A stretch of DNA of 41,263 nt, from positions 1-41,263 of the forward strand of contig JANYIU010000046.1 of assembly GCA_025361955.1 (NCBI GenBank), in the 5' to 3' direction. Source of the stretch: Holophagaceae bacterium (GTDB lineage Bacteria > Acidobacteriota > Holophagae > Holophagales > Holophagaceae). How positions within the stretch are numbered: the first letter of the stretch is position 1; every line of letters begins with the position of its first letter. Below, one piece after another: positions 1 through 6,835 of the stretch. The notes below the pieces were generated by a model that was not told the DNA's origin, made no database searches, and saw only the letters and a list, made by a program, of their open reading frames with translations. The translations under genes and the position numbers were made by a program.

Positions 1-825
1 GATCTGAACCAGCGCGACACCATCGCCGTGAAGCACACGGTGTCCGGCCTGCTGAAGCTGCTCTACCCCGCCGAGGACTACCCCAAGGAAGCGGTTCGAA
101 AATGCCTGGAATACGCCCTGGAAGCCCGTCGCCGCGTGAAGGAACAGCTCAAGAAGATCGGCGGCATGGAGTTCTTCGATGTCCACTTCAGCTACCTGGA
201 CCTGGAAGCCGGGGAAGAGCGCTACATCAGCGTTCCCGAGCAGGGCGGCGGCACGCTGATCCCCGACGGCCCCATGAATCCAGGGGTGCTCCATACCGTA
301 GCCACCGGCACCAGCGGGCATTTGGGCCTGTATCGCTTGGAGACCCAGGTGACCCGAGGCTCCGGTTCCCTGAAAACCTCAGGCCTCGGCTCGAACGCCG
401 CCGGCAAGGAAGCCGTGAAGGTCGGCTTCGACTACTTCAAAGCCCACGCCAGCCATGTCAGCGCCTCCGCCAAACCCGGAGACCACGACTACCACCTGCA
501 CTTCGTGGAGCTGCACAACACCGGCCCCTCTGACGCCACTACCCTGGCATCGTTCGTAGCCCTCTGCTCCGCCATCCTCGCCAAGCCCATCCAGGCCCAG
601 ATGGTCATCCTCGGCAGCATGAGCCTGGGCGGCAGCATCATTCCCGTCGAGAACCTCGCTGAATCCCTTCAAGTCGCCTTCGATGCCGGGGCCAAGCGAA
701 TTCTTCTACCCATGTCGAGCGTCAGGGACATCCCGACCATCCCAGGGGAGCTGTTCGCCAAGTTCCAGACCGCCTTCTATGCCGATCCCCAGGACGCGGT
801 GTTCAAGGCGTTGGGGGTGCAGTGA
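1..825 (+). CDS. brxL: BrxL, BREX Lon-like AAA+ protein, C-terminal part (5' truncated by window)
   Basis: The reading frame is open from base 1 and ends at the TGA at 823-825, so about 274 C-terminal residues are seen; family members are roughly 650-700 residues. BrxL is the DNA-binding AAA+ ring protein of type 1 BREX phage defence, and its gene usually ends the operon. The end of the ATPase region (SGLLKLLYPAEDYP) is followed by a Lon-protease-like fold. TGPSDATTLASF occupies the place of the Lon GPSAG serine loop, and SLGGSIIPVENLAESL the place of the Lon lysine loop. At the usual catalytic Lys (GGLKEKL in Lon) this protein has Ala, so by my alignment the Ser-Lys dyad is incomplete and proteolysis is doubtful. 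An IS66 element begins 12 bp after the stop. The rest of the BREX operon should lie upstream of the window. Confidence 0.88.
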   Translation, partial: DLNQRDTIAVKHTVSGLLKLLYPAEDYPKEAVRKCLEYALEARRRVKEQLKKIGGMEFFDVHFSYLDLEAGEERYISVPEQGGGTLIPDGPMNPGVLHTVATGTSGHLGLYRLETQVTRGSGSLKTSGLGSNAAGKEAVKVGFDYFKAHASHVSASAKPGDHDYHLHFVELHNTGPSDATTLASFVALCSAILAKPIQAQMVILGSMSLGGSIIPVENLAESLQVAFDAGAKRILLPMSSVRDIPTIPGELFAKFQTAFYADPQDAVFKALGVQ

Positions 826-837
826 CCTTAAGCAACC

Positions 838-857
838 GTAAGCGCTCACCTACCAGC
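838..857 (+). repeat. IS66 left terminal inverted repeat
   Basis: GTAAGCGCTCACCTACCAGC. It matches the reverse complement of 2402-2421 at 16 of 20 positions, and the core TCACCTACCA is perfect. Confidence 0.82.
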
Positions 858-913
858 GCTTGAGTATGAATGGTTAGGTTGTACTTTTCATTCAGGCCAG
901 TCACGCTGGATGA

Positions 914-2353
914 ATGGTGGACTTGGCGAAGCGAGTGGAGGAATTGGAAGCGCAGGTAGCGGCTCTTTTGGAGATCGTGGCGACGCTGACGACTGAGAAC
1001 CAGGAGTTGAAGCTGCGGCTGTCCCAAAATTCTCAGAACAGCTCGAAGCCACCCAGCACTGACCTGAGTAAACCGAAACGGAAGCCCCCGGTGGAACGCA
1101 GGGGCCGCAAGCCCGGTGGGCAACCAGGGCACGAGGGCAAGGCTCGCGCACTGGCGCCAACCGAGCAGGTGGACGAGGTGGTGGATCGCGATCCCGAGAC
1201 CTGTGCCATCTGCGGGGCGACGCTTCAGGAGGCACCGCGCATGGACGCGATGATCCGCCAGGTCGTTGAGACTCCGGGGTTCAAGGCTTTTGTGAAGCAG
1301 GTTCAGCTTTGGCGAAAACGGTGCCCGAAGTGCGGAGGCTTCACGCGGGGGCAGATGCCACCAGGCTCGCCGAAGGGGGCGTTCGGCCCTCGCATCCAGG
1401 CGCGTGTGGCGCTGCTCAGCGGGCGTTACCGTCTCACTCGGCGCGAGGTGCGGGCAATCACCAAGGACCTGTTCAACATCGAGATCTCGTTGGGATCCGT
1501 GCAGACCTGCTGCGAGAGCGCGAGCCAAGCCATCGAACCCGCCTGCAATGGCATCCATGCGCAGGTCAGGGCCGCGCACTCAGTGCATGCCGATGAGACG
1601 GGTTTCGGGCGCTGCGGCAAGGATCGGATGTGGCTGTGGGCGGCCTCCTCGGAAGACGCCGAAGTGTTCCGCCTCCTGCCCGGCCGAGGCGGAGATCAGG
1701 CCAGGGACCTTCTGGGGGAGGGTTTTTCCGGCAAGCTGCACCATGACCGCTGGAAACCCTACGAGCAGTTGAAGAAGGCCATCCATCAGATCTGCTGGTC
1801 CCACCTACGGCGCGATATCCAAGCCATGCTTCCCTTAGATCTCCAATAACGCATGCGTTATTGGAGGGAAACACTAGGCGAGACGGGCGTGCAAGGCGCG
1901 ATGCTGAAACTAGCCAGTGATGCGGCGTTCCATCACTGGTACGCCTTCGATGATGGCGTGATTGAGCGACCCGAACTGATCCTGAAAATGAAGCCAATCC
2001 GGGAAGAGATTGAACGGCGACTGGCAAGAATACGGGATGGCGGCGAAAAGGACTTCACGAAAAAGGCCAGAGGCACTGCAGGGGACATCCTGCGCTTGAA
2101 ACACGCCCTTTGGGTCTGCGTCGATCACGAAGGCGCCGTCCCCACAAACAACCAAGCCGAGCGGAGCATCCGAAAGGCCGTGCTGTGGAGAAAGGGTTCT
2201 TTCGGAGCCAACAGCGATGCTGGTTGTCGATTTGTCGAACGCTTCCTCACTGTCACCGGAACCGCAAGAAGACGAGGTATCACCATTCTTGAATGGCTCA
2301 CGGCAGCCCTTCAAGCCGAATTGGATGGAAAACCACTCCAATCTTTGATCTAG
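914..2353 (+). pseudogene. IS66 transposase, interrupted by an in-frame stop
   Basis: The frame runs from ATG 914 to a TAA at 1847-1849 (311 codons) and resumes in the same frame to 2353. Ignoring the stop gives 479 residues, close to full length for the family. Order: N-terminal coiled coil (VEELEAQVAALLEIVATL), linker with the QNSSKPPSTD signature, a zinc ribbon (CAICGATL and RCPKCGG), then the DDE core. HADETG and HHDRWKPYEQ supply the two Asp residues before the stop, and NNQAERSIRK supplies the Glu after it. The stop lies in a 26-bp perfect palindrome between the second Asp and the Glu. That stretch is about 10 residues longer than I expect for the family, so a palindromic insertion is the likely cause. 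As it stands the protein lacks the catalytic Glu. Stop readthrough is a less likely alternative. Confidence 0.8.
1841..1866. repeat. 26-bp perfect palindrome inside the IS66 transposase frame
   Basis: The left arm CTCCAATAACGCA (1841-1853) is followed directly by its exact reverse complement TGCGTTATTGGAG (1854-1866) with no loop. The TAA that ends the first part of the transposase is within the left arm. The total insertion appears to be about 30 nt and keeps the frame. The sequence matches no recombination site that I recognise. Confidence 0.9.
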
Positions 2354-2401
2354 CCAGATTTCGATTTCTTACCGGCTCGCGCTCTCCAACCACAGAGTCA
2401 G

Positions 2402-2421
2402 CTTGGTAGGTGAACGATTAC
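2402..2421 (-). repeat. IS66 right terminal inverted repeat
   Basis: Read on the minus strand it is GTAATCGTTCACCTACCAAG, matching the left end at 16 of 20 positions. It ends 25 bp before the 3' end of the convergent NUDIX gene. Confidence 0.8.
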
Positions 2422-2445
2422 GATTTTTGTTATCGTCCAGGGCGG

Positions 2446-3072
2446 TCAGTCGAAGTCAGTAGGTAGTTCCCTTTGCCTTTGGTGGGCAAAACAGCGCCGG
2501 ATAAGGGCCGCGCTGACTCGAGAGACGGAGAGATTGGGCAGGCTGTCCTCGGGAAAGAACTCGATCTGGCTCGTCTCCACGCTTTCCCGGGGAGACCCTC
2601 CTACGATTTCGCACAGGAAGAAGTGCTTGTAGATGTGGAACGGGTAGGGAGGCACGAGGCCCTGCTTATCACGGTCATAGACCCCCACGAGCTTGAGCGC
2701 CCGGGCACGGTAGCCGGATTCTTCGTAGATCTCCCGCACCACCGCCTCGCTGGGAGTCTCGTTGGGGTCCGCCCACCCGCCCGGCAGGGTCCACAGGCCG
2801 AAGTCGGAGATCTCCCTGACCATCAGGATCCCGCCATCCCGGATAATCGCCCCGCGCACGTCCACCTTGGGCGTGGCATAACCTAGGTCCGAGGCGTCCA
2901 GGGTAACGATCTCCTCCCGAGACAGGTTTGAATGCCGCTGCAGTATCTGGCTGGCCACTTCCCGCACCTCTTCGTACCGCTCGGTATCGAACGGGTCCCG
3001 GGAGAAATGCAATCCCGTCTGACTGATGGCCCTAAGCGATCGAACCCATTCCGGCCAGAGATCCCCCGTCAT
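2446..3072 (-). CDS. NUDIX hydrolase with N-terminal NUDIX_N2-type domain
   Basis: A 208-residue protein. Residues 1-65 resemble the small helical domain seen in NUDIX proteins that act on ADP-ribose or nucleoside diphosphate sugars (RSLRAISQTGLHFSRDPFD). The NUDIX fold follows, with DVRGAIIRDGGILMVRE, then WTLPGGW and the NUDIX box from GGWADPNETPSE to REIYEESGY; the RExxEExG metal-binding core is intact. The substrate is not predictable; ADP-ribose-like compounds are likely from the N-terminal domain. A strong ribosome site (GGAGGT) precedes the ATG at 3072. The gene is divergent from the TAC-like operon and convergent with the IS66 element. It may be a stray housekeeping gene. Confidence 0.85.
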   Translation of the reverse strand: MTGDLWPEWVRSLRAISQTGLHFSRDPFDTERYEEVREVASQILQRHSNLSREEIVTLDASDLGYATPKVDVRGAIIRDGGILMVREISDFGLWTLPGGWADPNETPSEAVVREIYEESGYRARALKLVGVYDRDKQGLVPPYPFHIYKHFFLCEIVGGSPRESVETSQIEFFPEDSLPNLSVSRVSAALIRRCFAHQRQRELPTDFD

Positions 3073-3231
3073 GCCTACCTCCCGCCCTCAATCCTAGAAC
3101 CCATTGCCCGGTTTTGGGGCGGGCAGGTGAGGCGCTGCCAAGCTATGGCACTCATTCGGGCATGGAAATACAACACCGTTAGGATCGAAACAGGACCTAA
3201 GATTGCCATGTCATTGATCACACACCAGAAA

Positions 3232-3281
3232 CCGTGTCACAGTTTTGCCCTTGACAGCAATCAATCCGTGTTACAGTTTCT
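3232..3281 (+). promoter_or_regulatory. Promoter with paired operator-like boxes upstream of the TAC-like operon
   Basis: A 14-base motif CCGTGTYACAGTTT occurs at 3232-3245 and again at 3266-3279, 34 bp apart. Each copy contains the small palindrome TGTNACA. Between them lies a consensus -35 TTGACA (3251-3256). The second box covers the place of the -10; TACAGT at 3272 is the nearest match, at a short 15-bp spacing. This layout suits autorepression by the ribbon-helix-helix product of the second gene. The motifs are seen directly; the regulation is inferred. Confidence 0.5.
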
Positions 3282-3299
3282 AACCTCGACGGGAATGCA

Positions 3300-3683
3300 G
3301 TGACCCCTCCAAAGCCGAGGCATATTCCCCGTGCAATTCCTCATCAGCATTGTCTCGATGACGCAATCGGTAGAAGAGGGTTCAAATGGGAAGTGATCAA
3401 ACAACTCTTTGAAGATTACTGGGACCTGGCTGACCCCATGAATGAGGTCAAAGGTTCTCGGTCCGAGGTGTTTCCAGACACCCGAATGGTTCTTCAATTC
3501 TCGCAAGGTTCACATTTTTACCGCATGGCCTTCGACTTGTTTCCTAATGATGTCTTTCCCGATAAGCCACCTTATCATGCAGAGATCATAACGATATTCC
3601 ATGATGGTCCAGCGCCAGCACTAAAATGCGATGTAAATGAACTGGACGGATCCTACGAACTCCCTACGGAGAACATCTCATGA
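3300..3683 (+). CDS. Small protein of unknown family, candidate toxin of a TAC-like module
   Basis: 127 residues from GTG 3300. An ATG CAG TGA triplet series at 3295-3303 overlaps the GTG, and the ribosome site is weak. No family is recognised. It has a basic N-terminus (PPKPRHIPRAIPHQH), then GFKWEVIKQLFEDYWDLA, then a predicted beta-rich half (MVLQFSQGSHFYRMAFDLF, AEIITIFHDG, LKCDVNELDGSYELP). Small size, first position in the operon and the ATGA overlap with a ribbon-helix-helix protein and then a SecB-like chaperone suggest the toxin of a toxin-antitoxin-chaperone set. It does not show an obvious RelE, HicA or MqsR pattern. The DNA is AT-richer than the flanking genes, which suggests transfer. 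Confidence 0.7.
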   Translation: MTPPKPRHIPRAIPHQHCLDDAIGRRGFKWEVIKQLFEDYWDLADPMNEVKGSRSEVFPDTRMVLQFSQGSHFYRMAFDLFPNDVFPDKPPYHAEIITIFHDGPAPALKCDVNELDGSYELPTENIS

Positions 3684-4126
3684 GCCCAAGGAAAATAAGC
3701 CTTCACGAACGCTTAGCTTCGGGCGAGATCAAGTTGCCAACTGAAGCTGAGGTGAAAGCTAACCCCAATTATAGTGATGGAATTGAAGCCACCCTTCGAT
3801 TCATGGAGGAAACCAGGACGGACGCCCTCTCCGCTCCGCGCAAGCCTGGCCGACCATCTAAAACTGCTGCGCGCCGTCAAACAGAAGTACGCAGTCTTCG
3901 CCTTGAAATATCGCTTTGGGGCGAGTTGGAAATTCGAGCCGACCATAAAGGTTATAGTGTGAACCGATTGATCGAAGAAGCCATTCTAGAAAAGCTTGGT
4001 TACATGGGGGCGCAGAACGACCTCTTCGATGAAATATCTTTGGATGATTACACAGCTGAGGAAACTTATAAGCAACCAAAGCAGCATTACAGCACTATTC
4101 TCACATTCCAACCGGCAGCAGCCTAA
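3680..4126 (+). CDS. Ribbon-helix-helix protein with long C-terminal tail, candidate antitoxin
   Basis: 148 residues; the ATG overlaps the upstream stop (ATGA). Residues 1-70 form a charged, probably flexible region ending in the basic stretch PRKPGRPSKTAARRQ. Residues 71-112 (TEVRSLRLEISLWGELEI, then ADHKGYSVNRLIEEAILEKLGY) read as a beta strand plus two helices of the Arc/CopG fold, a DNA-binding dimerisation domain common in antitoxins. The acidic then aromatic tail (residues 113-148, ending QHYSTILTFQP) lies where chaperone-addiction sequences are found in TAC antitoxins. With a SecB-like gene 12 bp downstream, a chaperone-dependent antitoxin is the best reading. A plain transcription regulator is the alternative. 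Confidence 0.7.
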   Translation: MSPRKISLHERLASGEIKLPTEAEVKANPNYSDGIEATLRFMEETRTDALSAPRKPGRPSKTAARRQTEVRSLRLEISLWGELEIRADHKGYSVNRLIEEAILEKLGYMGAQNDLFDEISLDDYTAEETYKQPKQHYSTILTFQPAAA

Positions 4127-4138
4127 ATTGATCCTCAA

Positions 4139-4681
4139 ATGAAGAAATCTGAACCGAAGAACAACCCAGTTGAGAAAGCTTTGACTCCCGTCGAAGAGCC
4201 TAAACATAGCTCTGACGCCAGGGCCTTAGCCTTGCCCATCCTTCGTCACATGCACTTGGTTGACATCCACCAAGTCAAGTCAGAGGCCATTCGCCACCCA
4301 GCATTTGATAAAAAGACCAAGGGTGATAGAGGTTTGGCTATCAACCCAATGCAAAAGCTGGATGTGATCTATCATCCCGATGAACGTGGAGTAATTGCAC
4401 TTGTTTCAGTTGGAATCAAAGCAGAGCTTGGGGATGAGCCCATGTTTGAAGTTTCTGCTGTCTATCGGGCCATCTACAAAGTCAAAGGGACTTACAAGGG
4501 TGATCAGATAGAAGATCGAGCTAAGGCATTCTGCCGATCAACATCTCTGGCCCATGTTTGGTCATATTGGCGGGAATCCTTGATCTCAACCTGCATGAGA
4601 ATGGGGCTTCCACCAATCCTGGCGCCACTACTCATCGTGGGGGCCAAGCGCTCAGAAGAGATCACCCCAATCGAGGAATAA
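4139..4681 (+). CDS. SecB-like chaperone
   Basis: 180 residues, 12 bp after the putative antitoxin. The central region (GVIALVSVGIKAE, PMFEVSAVYRAIYKV) has the long antiparallel strands of SecB. The C-terminal part has the family signature: a helix with FCRSTSLAHVWSYWRESL followed by RMGLPPILAPLLI, matching the NAxxxxWPYxRE and RmGLPPLxLP pattern of solitary SecB-like proteins. Residues 1-35 are charged and unstructured-looking. SecB holds client proteins unfolded. In TAC systems such as M. tuberculosis Rv1955-1957 a dedicated SecB-like chaperone protects the antitoxin from degradation. Position behind a ribbon-helix-helix gene supports that role here. A general export role is less likely. 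Confidence 0.8.
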   Translation: MKKSEPKNNPVEKALTPVEEPKHSSDARALALPILRHMHLVDIHQVKSEAIRHPAFDKKTKGDRGLAINPMQKLDVIYHPDERGVIALVSVGIKAELGDEPMFEVSAVYRAIYKVKGTYKGDQIEDRAKAFCRSTSLAHVWSYWRESLISTCMRMGLPPILAPLLIVGAKRSEEITPIEE

Positions 4682-4699
4682 CATTCATCAATAGGATCC

Positions 4700-4897
4700 T
4701 CAGCACTCGGAGCCTGGCCACACTTGCGGGGGATTCGACGGGTGGAGCTGAATTCTGGGCATCGAACGGAATGGCCTGCAACAAGAAGAAAGGACAGACC
4801 AATCCATTGATTTGCCAGCGAGGAAACAAACCCTCACGACCGAAAGGCAAACATGCGCCTCGTCCGAGATGACGGTACCGCAGTGTTGGCAAAACAT
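4700..4897 (-). pseudogene. Zinc-ribbon protein remnant, apparently frameshifted
   Basis: On the minus strand an ATG at 4897 follows a consensus GGAGGT ribosome site with 5-nt spacing. The product starts MFCQHCGTVISDEAHVC, the usual opening of small zinc-ribbon membrane proteins, but the second CxxC pair is missing in frame. A shift of one base restores a CPFGREGL-like continuation in a neighbouring frame, so the gene looks broken after about 17 codons. The frame ends after 65 codons. Little else occupies this gap between the SecB-like gene and the NERD helicase. Confidence 0.42.
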
Positions 4898-4987
4898 GTG
4901 AACCTCCATGGAAGGATTGCTTTACTAATCGGAGGCCACATGAGCGACAATAAGTGTCGCCACTAAACGCCATCCGAGATTTGCGCC

Positions 4988-6835
4988 ATGCCGATCCTAC
5001 ACCCCGATCCCGCCCGCATCCCGCCCCACCTCTTCAGTGAGCAGGAGGTGCTGAACGCCCTGCGCACCCTGCCGCCGGAGGCCCATGTCTTTGTGCGCCT
5101 TCGACTGCTGGACGCTGAGACGAACCGGGACCGGGAGTTGGACTTCCTGGTCGTCCATCCGGAGTTGGGGCTGGTAATCGTGGAAGTAAAGGGGCGCGGT
5201 GTGGAACCCCGAGGTGATCACTGGGTCCGTCGGAATCCTGAAGGGCGTGAGGAACGACTGGAAGAAACGCCTGGAGAACAGCTCCTGGCCCAGCAGTATG
5301 CCCTGCTGCGCTGCTTGAAGGATGCGGGCCTAGGTTTCATCCCCCAAATTACGCGAGTGCTGGCCCTCCCGGCCCTTCCGCTGCGTGAGGATCAAGGGCT
5401 TGGGTCTGATCTTCCCGCATGCCGGATCCTAAGCCGCGAGAAACTACGGCATGCTTTCCTGGCTCTGCGCGAGGCCGTGACGGGTGGAACGCCTTGGGAG
5501 AGCTGGCGACGGACACCCGATTCGAAGCACTATGAGGTCCGGCCGGAGGGTCTCCGCCAGCTTCTGGGAGCAATGATTCCACAGCTCCTTCCACCCCCCG
5601 CCTTGGCTGAACTGCTGCAAACCGAGGGGCGGCTCCAGGACTTCACCTCCGCCACCCTGTTGGCTCATCTGGCCCAGAACTTCAGCCAGGGACGCTACCA
5701 CCTCCACGGGGGACCGGGTTCGGGCAAGTCGCTCTTGGGTCGGCAGGTCACGCGCCTGTGGACGGCGGAAGGCCGTCGGGTGCTGGTGCTGGCCTTCAAC
5801 CGCGCCCTCACCTACGCCACTCAGTGCGCCCTGGACGACCTCATTCGGGAGGATCGGGTGCTGGTGAGCACCTATCACGATCTGGCTGTGAACCTCCTGG
5901 GTGAAGCGGGGCGGTTGCCTCTGCGCGAGAATCTCTCACACTTCTTCAACCAGGAGGTTCCTGAAGCCCTGCGTGCCCTGCTTACTGATTCCGAACATCG
6001 CCCCCCACCGTGTTGGGACGCCCTGGTGGTGGATGAGGCTCAGGATCTGGATCCGTCCTGGGTGAAGCCCCTGTTGGCGCTACTGCGCCACCCAGAACGA
6101 GATCCCGTGCTGCTGCTGGAGGATCCTGCCCAGAGCCTCTACCGCGAAGCCCGCCACGAACTGGGACAACCTTGGCGCTTGGACTTGAGCCTGCGCATGC
6201 ATCCCGCCATTCGGCGCATGGCATGTCTCGCCTTCCCCGCGTGCGGTTGGGAGACGCCGGGTGAGGTTCCGGAGGACGATGTCGTCCGTCAGCAGCGCAG
6301 CAGCCCGGAAACCTGGAAGCAGGATTTAGTGGCCCGCCTGGAAGCTCTGGCCAAGGACGGCCTGCAGCCAAGCCAGGTGCTTATCCTCGCGCCCCACCGC
6401 CCCGAGACCCTGGGATTGAAGGATGGCCAGCTTCTCGGCCCCTGGCGCTTGAACACGGTTGCTGACTGGTGGGAAGACGAGAAGGCCAACCACGTCCGCG
6501 TCGGGACAGTGTATGCCTTCAAGGGATTGGAAGCAGACGCCGTGATCTATCTCGCGCCCGCCTACCGGCACACTGATGCTGCACGCCTAGCCTACACCGC
6601 CTATTCCCGAGCCAGACATCGGCTGATCGTGCTGGAGAAAGCCATCCCGCAACCCAAACGACCCATGGTTCTTGGAATCACGACCCCGAAACAACCCATC
6701 CCAATTCCAGTGCCTCAAGTAAAAACCTTCAGCGAAGGCCAACGTCAGGCGCTGATGAGCGCTCTCACCGCCGCGAATGACTGGAAGGTCTGCCCGAAGA
6801 AATCGATACCTTGTCTTGTGAAGGAGACACCATGA
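4988..6835 (+). CDS. NERD-domain nuclease fused to a superfamily 1 (UvrD/Rep-like) helicase
   Basis: 615 residues. Residues about 15-110 form a NERD (nuclease-related) domain with a PD-(D/E)xK-type core: ELDFLVV (Asp52) and GLVIVEVKG (Glu66, Lys68). After a linker comes an SF1 helicase: Walker A GGPGSGKSLL near residue 243, the motif AFNRAL, Walker B DALVVDEAQDLDPSW near 350, and C-terminal motifs VGTVYAFKGLEADAVIYL near 507 and AYTAYSRARHRLIVL. The protein should unwind and possibly cleave DNA in the cytoplasm. NERD-helicase fusions are common in defence islands. Its TGA overlaps the ATG of a WYL regulator, so the two form one translation unit. The ribosome site is weak. Repair rather than defence is the alternative role. 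Confidence 0.85.
   Translation: MPILHPDPARIPPHLFSEQEVLNALRTLPPEAHVFVRLRLLDAETNRDRELDFLVVHPELGLVIVEVKGRGVEPRGDHWVRRNPEGREERLEETPGEQLLAQQYALLRCLKDAGLGFIPQITRVLALPALPLREDQGLGSDLPACRILSREKLRHAFLALREAVTGGTPWESWRRTPDSKHYEVRPEGLRQLLGAMIPQLLPPPALAELLQTEGRLQDFTSATLLAHLAQNFSQGRYHLHGGPGSGKSLLGRQVTRLWTAEGRRVLVLAFNRALTYATQCALDDLIREDRVLVSTYHDLAVNLLGEAGRLPLRENLSHFFNQEVPEALRALLTDSEHRPPPCWDALVVDEAQDLDPSWVKPLLALLRHPERDPVLLLEDPAQSLYREARHELGQPWRLDLSLRMHPAIRRMACLAFPACGWETPGEVPEDDVVRQQRSSPETWKQDLVARLEALAKDGLQPSQVLILAPHRPETLGLKDGQLLGPWRLNTVADWWEDEKANHVRVGTVYAFKGLEADAVIYLAPAYRHTDAARLAYTAYSRARHRLIVLEKAIPQPKRPMVLGITTPKQPIPIPVPQVKTFSEGQRQALMSALTAANDWKVCPKKSIPCLVKETP

Larger units (their letters stand above)
838..2421 (+). 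mobile_element. IS66-family insertion sequence (single-ORF type)
   Basis: A 1584-bp element with terminal inverted repeats of about 20 bp (16 of 20 positions match) that begin with GTAA, as is typical of IS66. It carries one transposase frame and no tnpA or tnpB accessory ORFs, like the ISBst12 subgroup. The 8-bp flanks, AAGCAACC on the left and GATTTTTG on the right, differ. The expected target duplication is therefore missing, which points to an old or recombined copy. The transposase is interrupted, so the copy is probably immobile unless complemented. It separates brxL from the downstream accessory genes. Confidence 0.85.

Noticed and set aside
803-1579. 258-codon open frame on the minus strand
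   Set aside because: It is antisense to the IS66 transposase, whose motifs are clear; the translation has no recognisable domain.
1841-1866. Palindrome as an integron attC or dif-type site
   Set aside because: The core sequences do not fit the attC consensus or the known dif layout.
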